A stretch of 64,000 nucleotides of DNA. It comes from CAKZQX01 sp034435975. Its GTDB lineage: Bacteria; Chloroflexota; Chloroflexia; Chloroflexales; Chloroflexaceae. The translations under genes were made by a program, and so were the position numbers. Below the pieces are notes generated by a model that saw nothing but the letters and a program-made list of their open reading frames with translations, ran no database searches and had not been told where the DNA came from. Location: NCBI GenBank assembly GCA_034435975.1, contig DAOTWD010000014.1, forward strand, positions 124,001 to 188,000, written 5' to 3'. Below are positions 53,399 to 60,337 of this stretch, piece by piece. Each line of letters opens with the position of its first letter. The first letter of the stretch is position 1.

Positions 53399-53968
53399 AT
53401 GCCCAGAGCCTCCTTTGCGGAACAACTGAACGAGAGTCTATCGGTGCTGCACGCGCTCCATGCGCAGACTGGCACCATCGAACAGATCATCGCGTTAATC
53501 TGCGCGGCGGTGTTACGCGGACAGACGATTTTTAGCTGTGGCAATGGCGGCAGTGCGACCGATGCGTTGCATCTGGCAGAAGAACTGGTTGGGCGCTATC
53601 GTAGCAACCGCCGCCCGTTGCCCGGCGTATGCCTGGGAGCTGATGCGCCCGCACTGACGTGTATCGCCAATGATTTTGGCTTTGAGCAGGTTTTTGCGCG
53701 ACAGTTGCTGGCGCTCGCACGACCAGGTGATGTGCTGGTTTGTTTTAGCACCGGTGGCACTTCGCCGAACATCCTTGCTGCGCTGCAGGCTGCCACAGAA
53801 CGCGAGGTGATCCGCATAGCCCTGCTGGGCAAAGATGGTGGTATGGCGCGTGCCCTGGCCGATCATGCCATCGTGGTTGCCAGTCACAGCAGTGCCCGCA
53901 TCCAGGAGGCACACACACTGCTCCTGCATGCAATCTGTGAAGAAATTGAACAGGCCATCACCACCTGA
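53399..53968 (+). CDS. gmhA: Sedoheptulose-7-phosphate isomerase
   Basis: 189 residues of the SIS fold. CGNGGSATDALHLAEELVGRY near 44-64 (active-site His and Glu), CIANDFGFEQVF near 90 and FSTGGTSPNILAAL near 117-130 match GmhA. It makes heptose 7-phosphate for ADP/GDP-heptose; in an organism without ordinary LPS the sugar would go into surface glycan. AAAGGAAATCC precedes the ATG. Confidence 0.9.
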   Translation: MPRASFAEQLNESLSVLHALHAQTGTIEQIIALICAAVLRGQTIFSCGNGGSATDALHLAEELVGRYRSNRRPLPGVCLGADAPALTCIANDFGFEQVFARQLLALARPGDVLVCFSTGGTSPNILAALQAATEREVIRIALLGKDGGMARALADHAIVVASHSSARIQEAHTLLLHAICEEIEQAITT

Positions 53969-53988
53969 TAGCACGGTCACCAGGCTTA

Positions 53989-54085
53989 GGAAATAGGAGC
54001 GAGAACAGGGAAAAAGGAAATAGTACTCTGGCGCAATAGCTCGCTATTTTCTCTTCCTGACTTCCATTTCCTCTCTCCTATTTCC
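53989..54085. repeat. Palindromic element family B, copy 3
   Basis: 97 bases bounded by GGAAATAGGAG and CTCCTATTTCC (perfect 11-base inverted repeat). The left half GAGAACAGGGAAAAAGGAAA then CTCTGGCGCAATAG matches copy 1; the right half is longer and pyrimidine-rich. Confidence 0.8.
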
Positions 54086-54253
54086 CATGGTATGATGGTG
54101 GTGCTTGCGAGCAACCCACAGGTACGGTACCGACCATATCGTCTCCCAATCAGCGTTGATTGTAATCGTGTGCATGAAAAAGACAATGAACGATGCCTGT
54201 GACACGATTATGCAGAACAGACAACAGTATTCGTGATCATGAAAGTGAGGAGA

Positions 54254-55834
54254 ATGTCCGTGGATCGCATTCTGGTATCGGAGAAGATTGCGCCAGAGGG
54301 ACTGGCGGCACTGCAGGCGGCGGCTGAGGTAGATGTACGACTGGATCTGGATAAAGCCCAACTTCTGGAGGTCATATCAAACTATGATGCACTGGTGGTG
54401 CGCAGTGCTACCAGAGTGACGGCACAGGTGATTCAAGCCGGTACGCGCCTGCGAGTGATCGGCCGTGCTGGCTCAGGGGTGGATAATATTGATGTTGATG
54501 CCGCCACGCAGCATGGGATCATCGTTGTCAATGCGCCGGCATCAAACAACGTCGCCGTCGCTGAGTTAACGATCGGACTGCTCATTAGCCTGGTGCGACA
54601 GATCCCCCAGTCACACAGTTCGGTACAGGCCGGGAAGTGGGAACGTAGCAAATTCATGGGCCGTGAAGTCCGTGGTAAGACTCTGGGACTGATTGGTCTG
54701 GGTCGTATTGGTTCGGAGGTAGCACGACGGGCGCGTGGACTGGAAATGCACGTACTCGCTTTTGATCCGGTGGTATCATTTGATCGCGCCACACAACTGG
54801 GGGTCGAGATCGTCACACTGGACGATCTGCTGGCGCGGAGTGATGTGGTTTCGCTGCACGTACCTCTAGTTGATAGTACACGCAACCTGTTTGATGCCAC
54901 GCGCATTGCCCAGATCAAGCCCGGGGGCTACTTGATCAATGCCAGCCGCGGCGGCATTGTAGATGAGGCGGCACTACGGGCGGCTCTCGATTCGGGCCAC
55001 TTGAGCGGCGCAGCGCTTGATGTCTACAGCAACGAGCCACCAGTAAACCTGGATCTGCTCCACCATCCGCACCTGATCACCACGCCACATCTCGGTGCCT
55101 CGACTGAAGAAGCACAGACGCTCACGGGTACCGATGTGGCTGAGGGTGTACTGGCAGCGCTGGCCGGTGGCACCCCACGCTATGCAGTCAATGCGCCGTT
55201 CGTGGCCCCCGAAGCCTGGAGTGTGCTAGAACCCTATATTCGGCTGGGACGGCAGATGGGTGCTCTGTGTCAGCACCTGATCAACGAGCCAGTACGTAGC
55301 TATGATTTTGAGTATGCTGGCGAGCTAGCAACAGTTGATACCCAACCCGTGCGACTGGCGATCTTGCAGGGCTTGCTGGCCTCCACCAGTGAGCAGCGGG
55401 TGACACCGGTGAATGCGCCACTGATTGCCCGTGAGCGTGGCATGCGGATTACTGAGCGTTCCAATCCAGAGGCACAGAACTATGCCGGGTTGCTCGTCGT
55501 GCGGGCAATGACAGCCGGGCATGAGCGGGTATTCTGTGGTACCGTGCTACGTGGTGAGCCACATATTGTCCGGGCCGATGGATACTGGGTCGATTTTGTC
55601 CCCAGCGGGCCAATGTTAATTACCTACCACCGTGATCGTCCAGGTATGATCGGGCAGGTAGGTCTTCTGCTAGGCAGGGCCGATGTGAACATTTCAGGGA
55701 TGTATGTTGGTCGTATGGCCCCCCGTGAGCGCGCTATGATGGTACTCACTCTCGATGAACCGGCCCCGGACGATGTGATGAGTCAGATCCGCGCCGAGCC
55801 AGATATTGACCAGGCCTATTGCGTCACGTTATAG
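54254..55834 (+). CDS. serA: D-3-phosphoglycerate dehydrogenase with ACT domain
   Basis: 526 residues. The catalytic domain opens ILVSEKIAPEGLAAL; the NAD motif GLIGLGRIGSEVARRARG lies near 142-160, catalytic Arg in INASRGGIVDEAAL near 228-241 and the His of TTPHLGASTEEAQ near 280. An intervening domain and a C-terminal ACT domain (LITYHRDRPGMIGQVGLLLG, from about 457) bind serine for feedback in this long form. It opens the serine pathway. ATG at 54254 directly abuts GAGGAGA; GTG at 54260 would have better spacing and may be the true start. Confidence 0.92.
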   Translation: MSVDRILVSEKIAPEGLAALQAAAEVDVRLDLDKAQLLEVISNYDALVVRSATRVTAQVIQAGTRLRVIGRAGSGVDNIDVDAATQHGIIVVNAPASNNVAVAELTIGLLISLVRQIPQSHSSVQAGKWERSKFMGREVRGKTLGLIGLGRIGSEVARRARGLEMHVLAFDPVVSFDRATQLGVEIVTLDDLLARSDVVSLHVPLVDSTRNLFDATRIAQIKPGGYLINASRGGIVDEAALRAALDSGHLSGAALDVYSNEPPVNLDLLHHPHLITTPHLGASTEEAQTLTGTDVAEGVLAALAGGTPRYAVNAPFVAPEAWSVLEPYIRLGRQMGALCQHLINEPVRSYDFEYAGELATVDTQPVRLAILQGLLASTSEQRVTPVNAPLIARERGMRITERSNPEAQNYAGLLVVRAMTAGHERVFCGTVLRGEPHIVRADGYWVDFVPSGPMLITYHRDRPGMIGQVGLLLGRADVNISGMYVGRMAPRERAMMVLTLDEPAPDDVMSQIRAEPDIDQAYCVTL

Positions 55835-56223
55835 GTATCCACGATGGTGATCACGTGCTAATCGTATGGTGCTGGTCGTTCATCCCTATGTAGTGGAAAC
55901 AGGTAGCACCCACAACGGTGCAGAATGAGCGTTATGTATTCTCTGATAACTACCGATGAACCCGCACTCCGGGCGTTTTTATCCGTGTTCATCGATAGTT
56001 TATTCCCTATGACTCGATAGATTGATATTTGCCTCCTGGGTTCTCCTATGGTATGCTGGTAAACGGTCATTAACTTTCGCGCTCCGGAGGAGCGCGTACC
56101 TGACTTTCGTGCTCTAGAGGAGCGCGCACCAGGAGCGCGCATCAGGTTTGTGGACTATTGGAATGTACTCAACAAACAGCAGGCTAGTAATTATAGCTAG
56201 AGACATAAAGGTAAAGGTACGGT
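55835..56223. other. Intergenic region before pstC
   Basis: About 390 bases, no gene. It contains CGATGAAC/GTTCATCG arms at about 55961-56001 around a GC core and GTTTTT (a possible serA terminator region, weak), then the tandem hairpin repeats at 56073-56145. Confidence 0.45.
56073..56145. repeat. Tandem 30-base hairpin repeats upstream of pstC
   Basis: Two full units with a 30-base period and a partial third. Unit 1 contains the perfect hairpin CGCGCTCC-GGA-GGAGCGCG (56078-56096); unit 2 reads GTGCTCTAGAGGAGCGCGC; the third keeps AGGAGCGCGCATCAGG. Confidence 0.7.
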
Positions 56224-57147
56224 ATGGCTTATCGTGGGGTGATGCAACCGAACGCCCGCCAGCGGCAGAACTCACGTATAGGTGAGCGTATTATTCATCT
56301 CATCTTGCTGGCAGCTACGTCTATCTCGGTCTTGACCACCTTTAGCATCGTCTATTCGCTTCTTAATGAAACTACCGCGTTTTTTAGCGCCGTGCCCCTC
56401 ACCGCTTTCCTGTTTGATACAGAGTGGACACCGCTGTTCTCCAATAAACGGTATGGTATCTGGCCGTTAATCACCGCAACCTTTGTAACATCACTGATTG
56501 CTATGTCTGTAGCAGTGCCGGCAGGCCTGCTGGCTGCACTGTATTTGAATGAATTTGCCCCCGAACGATTCCGTGCATTCGTCAAGCCTGCACTCGAAAT
56601 ACTGGCCGGTGTGCCAACCGTGGTCTATGGCTATTTTGCGCTGATCACGGTCACACCATTCCTCCAGCAGTTCATTCCAGGAATGCAAAGCTTGAATATG
56701 CTATCGTCGGGCATCGTTATGGGTTTCATGATTTTACCCATGGTGCTGTCGTTAAGCGAAGATGCTCTGGCTGCCGTCCCTCAGACATTACGTGAAGGTG
56801 GGTATGCACTGGGGGCCACACGCTTCGAGGTCGCTATGTGCATTCTCTTACCAGCTGCGGCATCCGGGGTGGTAGCTGCTATTATTCTGGCTCTGTCGCG
56901 AGCAATTGGAGAAACGATGATCGTTGCCATTGCGGCCGGGCAAAATCCATTGTTGACATTTGATCCGCGCCAATCAGCCGCAACCATGACTGCCTATATC
57001 TTGCAGGTCAGCCTGGGTGATACGCCCTATGGCTCGCTCGGTTACTATACGCTCTATACCGTCGGTATGACACTGTTTCTATTGACGCTTGTGATGAATC
57101 TGTTTAGTACCTGGTTTATTCATCGCTTCCGTGAGGTCTATGAATAA
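56224..57147 (+). CDS. pstC: Phosphate ABC transporter permease PstC
   Basis: 307 residues with six membrane helices and the binding-protein-dependent permease loop. SVAVPAGLLAALYLNEFAPERFR near 99-120 and the EAA-like EDALAAVPQTLREGGYALGATRFEVAM near 179-205 are typical of PstC. With PstA it forms the channel for phosphate. It overlaps pstA by one base. The ATPase gene pstB is not found next to it. Confidence 0.9.
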   Translation: MAYRGVMQPNARQRQNSRIGERIIHLILLAATSISVLTTFSIVYSLLNETTAFFSAVPLTAFLFDTEWTPLFSNKRYGIWPLITATFVTSLIAMSVAVPAGLLAALYLNEFAPERFRAFVKPALEILAGVPTVVYGYFALITVTPFLQQFIPGMQSLNMLSSGIVMGFMILPMVLSLSEDALAAVPQTLREGGYALGATRFEVAMCILLPAAASGVVAAIILALSRAIGETMIVAIAAGQNPLLTFDPRQSAATMTAYILQVSLGDTPYGSLGYYTLYTVGMTLFLLTLVMNLFSTWFIHRFREVYE

Positions 57148-58067
57148 TGAGCATTCCAGATCATAGCCCGACCATCGAGAAACAACTCTCTCTGGCAACC
57201 CGATCCCGGCCTCAGACAAAGTATCGGTATCGGCGGCGGCTATTCAATATCGTCTTTCACCTACTGGGATTGATCAGTATCGGCGTCGGTTTTGCTATCA
57301 TCGGCATTCTCTTTGTCTCCATTTTCAATCAGGGTATCACACGTCTGAACTGGGATTTCTTGACCAGCTTTGACTCGCGCTTTCCGGATCGGGCCGGGAT
57401 TAAAGCCGCGCTGGTTGGGACATTCTACGTAATCAGCCTGGCCATTGTGGTTGCGTTTCCGCTTGGTGTGGCATCAGCCATCTATCTGGAAGAGTATATT
57501 CGAACGAACTGGTTTAGTCGCATTATTGACGTTAATATCAGCAATCTTACGGCGGTGCCATCGATCATCTACGGGTTGCTCAGCTTACAAATATTTATCC
57601 GCTGGATGAACCTGGGGCGAGGCCTTCTGACCGGGGCGCTAACGCTGGCCTTGCTGGTGCTACCAATGATTATTATTGCCTCTCGTGAAGCGATCCGCGC
57701 TGTCCCTCCCGGCTTACGTGAGGCATCGTATGCACTGGGTGCCACCCGCTGGCAAACCACCTGGCATCATGTGCTGCCGCTGGCGCTCCCTGGCATTCTA
57801 ACCGGCGTGATACTGGCGGTTTCGCGGGCTATGGGTGAAACTGCGGCCTTGATTACGATCGGGGCGCTGACATTTGTTATGTTCCTTCCAGGCCATGTGC
57901 TTGACACATTCACCGTCCTGCCAATTTTGATTTTTAACTGGACATCGCGGCCGCAGGATGAATTTCGCAGTGCCGCCTCTGCTGCTATTATGGTACTCCT
58001 GGCGTTAGTACTGACCGTTAATGCTGCCGCCATTATTTTGCGTCAGCGTCTCCGTCGTCGCTGGTAA
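57147..58067 (+). CDS. pstA: Phosphate ABC transporter permease PstA
   Basis: 306 residues, six membrane helices after a cytoplasmic basic N-terminus of about 30 residues. FPLGVASAIYLEEYIRTNWFSR near 105-126 and EAIRAVPPGLREASYALGATRWQTTWHHVLP near 177-207 are PstA signatures. It starts at the last base of the pstC stop. It is followed by an 830-base gap instead of pstB. Confidence 0.9.
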   Translation: MSIPDHSPTIEKQLSLATRSRPQTKYRYRRRLFNIVFHLLGLISIGVGFAIIGILFVSIFNQGITRLNWDFLTSFDSRFPDRAGIKAALVGTFYVISLAIVVAFPLGVASAIYLEEYIRTNWFSRIIDVNISNLTAVPSIIYGLLSLQIFIRWMNLGRGLLTGALTLALLVLPMIIIASREAIRAVPPGLREASYALGATRWQTTWHHVLPLALPGILTGVILAVSRAMGETAALITIGALTFVMFLPGHVLDTFTVLPILIFNWTSRPQDEFRSAASAAIMVLLALVLTVNAAAIILRQRLRRRW

Positions 58068-58090
58068 CCGTTATCGAGAAGCGAGAACCC

Positions 58091-58132
58091 TCTCTTCTCA
58101 CTCCTCTCTTCTCACTCCTCTCTTCTCACTCC
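58091..58132. repeat. 14-base tandem repeat, three perfect units
   Basis: TCTCTTCTCACTCC three times without interruption, with partial units on both sides. The sequence is the pyrimidine strand of the GAGAAGTGAGA-type family seen in other gaps. Confidence 0.8.
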
Positions 58133-58316
58133 TCTCTCCTCTTCTTCTCCACTGCCACAGGCAGAACCGGTCGGTACCGGTAGATGACCTGCCGCGTATA
58201 CCCTGTCAGTACTCCACGTTCCGCGATACTTGCCGGCAGTGGTTTCCCGCTCTCCCTCTCAATAGTGAAGCCATATTTGCTCCTTTCTGACGCTTCGTAA
58301 TGATTCTGTCACCCAA

Positions 58317-58345
58317 TTTAATATTCCCTTAATCTTTTCTTTAAC
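58317..58345 (+). promoter_or_regulatory. PHO-box-like direct repeats upstream of pstS
   Basis: TTTAAT (58317), CTTAAT (58328) and CTTTAA (58339) recur with an exact 11-base period, as do PhoP/PhoB recognition repeats. TATTCT at 58366-58371 is a possible -10. The distance to pstS is more than 500 bases, which is unusual. Confidence 0.45.
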
Positions 58346-58563
58346 AAAGAATAAAGAAACTTGTGTATTCTGTTTTTAATAGGACAGATGTAACCCGTTC
58401 AAGTGGAATGGTGTAGCGGCAACCTATCTCTCCCGGCGGTTCTTTTTAGAAGGTTTCGCCGGAACCTGCGGCTCCCCCAACCCACGTGGGTGAGCGTTTC
58501 CCTGAAAAGTTGCTGACTGATACAGCAAGCCTGAATTGTGCAGCACCGGATTTCAGGCTTTCG

Positions 58564-58599
58564 TCTGGATCTCGCTCTGTCCGGGCTTTTGCCGGGATT
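58564..58599 (+). repeat. Dispersed repeat, copy 2
   Basis: TCTGGATCTCGCTCTGTCC followed by GGGCTTTTGCCGGGATT. It matches the core and right arm of the inverted-repeat element at 29536-29585; the left arm has been lost or replaced here. Confidence 0.6.
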
Positions 58600-58896
58600 C
58601 CTATGTACCATCGAGATAGGCTTTGTTTTACATAGTCGCTGTGGGCTTTGGACGGCTATAAGCGACCTGTAATTATAGGACAAATATGCACATCATTGAC
58701 CAGCCATTGCCGACTCATTAGTTTTTATTATGATTTTTATGTCAATAATAGCTTATCTGACGTCGTAAAAAAGGTATTCTATGAGTACTATTTTTCACGG
58801 TTTCAAGCGATGCGTCTTCGTACACACAAATGTCAGCAAAGAATGCACCGGATTGAACGATCATAAACTCGTCGCCTTATTTCGTAAGGAGAACCT

Positions 58897-60006
58897 ATGC
58901 CCGGCCAGTTGTTATCCCATTCTATGGTCAGATACATTTCCACAATCTATGTTGGGTTGCTACTACTTACTGGGTGCGGAAATCTGTGGTCGCCTGATCA
59001 GAATCGCTCCGGTGCTGCCAATGAGCCGACCGCAACCAGCAGCGCCGTCGCTACAGAGACTGTAGCAACAACTGCGCCAGACTTGACCAGATTATCAGGC
59101 ACTATCGTGATTGATGGCTCCAGCACGGTGTTTCCGATCACCCGAGCTGTGGCCGAAGAATTTGCCCAGCTTGCCCCACAGGTGCGCGTTAGTGTCGGTA
59201 TCTCTGGTACCGGTGGTGGTTTTAAGAAATTCTGTAATGCCGAAACCGATATGTCGAATGCCTCACGTCCCATTCGGCCAGAGGAGATTGAGGTCTGCGA
59301 AAATAACGGGATTGATTTTATTGAAATACCCATTGCCTATGATGGCCTTTCGGTCGTTATCCATCCACAGAATAATTTTGCTACCTGTCTGACCGTGGAG
59401 GAGTTACGCCGGATCTGGCAACCCGAAGCCCAGGGAACAATTACTAGATGGAATCAAATCCGCCCCGATTTTCCGGATGAACCACTCACCCTGTTTGGTC
59501 CAGGCACTGATAGTGGTACGTTTGATTATTTCACCGAGGCCATTGTTGGCAAGGCCAAAGAAAGTCGTGGTGATTATCAGGCAACAGAAGATGACGATGT
59601 GATTGTATTTGGGGTAGCGAACAATCCCTTTGCGCTCGGCTATCTGGGATATGCGTATGTGGTTGTCAATGTCAACAAGATAAAGCCAGTGGAGATTGAT
59701 AATGGCGATGGCTGTGTTGCACCATCGTTTGCTTCGATTAGCGATGCCAGCTATCAACCACTGTCACGCCCGCTCTTTATTTACATTAATGCTGCGGCGC
59801 TGGAGCGCCCGGAATTAGAGGCGTTTGTGCGCTTCTATTTGAGTGAGGAAATGACGTCGCTGATCAAAACGCCGGAAGTCGGGTATGTGACATTAAAGGA
59901 CGAACTCTATGCGGCCGGCTTGCAACGCATGGAAAACCGCGAGCTGGGCACGCTGTTTCTGACGGGTGAAGAAGTTGGCGTGACACTGGATCGTTATTTA
60001 CGCTAA
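58897..60006 (+). CDS. pstS: Phosphate-binding lipoprotein PstS
   Basis: 369 residues. The signal ends LLLLTGCG, a lipobox with Cys at residue 27. The mature protein has the phosphate-binding segments IDGSSTVFPITRAVAEEF near 71-88, GISGTGGGFKKFC near 100-112, DMSNASRPI near 117 and GPGTDSGTFDYFTEAI near 204-219, a complete PstS. AAGGAG lies six bases before the ATG. It delivers phosphate to PstCA. A strong terminator follows. Confidence 0.93.
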   Translation: MPGQLLSHSMVRYISTIYVGLLLLTGCGNLWSPDQNRSGAANEPTATSSAVATETVATTAPDLTRLSGTIVIDGSSTVFPITRAVAEEFAQLAPQVRVSVGISGTGGGFKKFCNAETDMSNASRPIRPEEIEVCENNGIDFIEIPIAYDGLSVVIHPQNNFATCLTVEELRRIWQPEAQGTITRWNQIRPDFPDEPLTLFGPGTDSGTFDYFTEAIVGKAKESRGDYQATEDDDVIVFGVANNPFALGYLGYAYVVVNVNKIKPVEIDNGDGCVAPSFASISDASYQPLSRPLFIYINAAALERPELEAFVRFYLSEEMTSLIKTPEVGYVTLKDELYAAGLQRMENRELGTLFLTGEEVGVTLDRYLR

Positions 60007-60040
60007 GGCCAGGTTCGTCACTCCATTACGGTTGGGCAAC

Positions 60041-60099
60041 ATGGAGAAACGGCGCTCGTCGTTTGACCTGTAGAACGACTGAAGTTGTTTCTCCATTTT
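60041..60099 (+). terminator. Terminator after pstS
   Basis: ATGGAGAAAC (60041-60050) pairs with GTTTCTCCAT (60087-60096), ten perfect pairs; GTCGTT/AACGAC form an inner stem; TTTT follows. It lies 35 bases after the pstS stop and separates pstS from the sensor kinases. Confidence 0.75.
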
Positions 60100-60134
60100 A
60101 CAATTGGTATAGGCGTTCATTATATCGGACACAT

Positions 60135-60256
60135 CTAGTACGACAACGAGACATCCCCTGGGTAGGAGGGTGGGCGGCTTCAACCCGCCGAAACCCCATG
60201 CGCGGGGGCCTACGGCCCTCGCGCCCGGCTGTGGTGAAGTCTCGTTGTAATACTAG
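60135..60256. mobile_element. MITE-like element, family A, copy 2
   Basis: 122 bases with terminal inverted repeats CTAGTACGACAACGAGAC and GTCTCGTTGTAATACTAG, 16 of 18 matching. ACGAGACATCCC...TGGGTAGGA is shared, in reverse orientation, with the element at 32531-32669. The interior is GC-rich (GCGGGGGCC, GGCCCTCGCGC). No coding capacity. Confidence 0.75.
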
Positions 60257-60337
60257 TTGAGTGATACTGTCACCCTTTTTATTTACTTGCGTGGGAATGG
60301 GCCCGTGACAACTCATACGATTGTAAAATCATCACCG

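Larger units (their letters stand above)
58068..58896. other. Long gap between pstA and pstS
   Basis: About 830 bases with no supported gene where pstB would be expected. It holds three perfect 14-base tandem units TCTCTTCTCACTCC at 58091-58132, a PHO-box-like array at 58317-58345, a CGGCG/CGCCG hairpin near 58426-58455, AAGCCTGAA/TTCAGGCTT arms near 58528-58562 and the dispersed repeat copy at 58564-58599. Confidence 0.55.

Noticed and set aside
55858..56142. 94-codon minus-strand frame upstream of pstC
   Set aside because: Its Arg/Ser-rich start is just the tandem hairpin repeat read in one frame.
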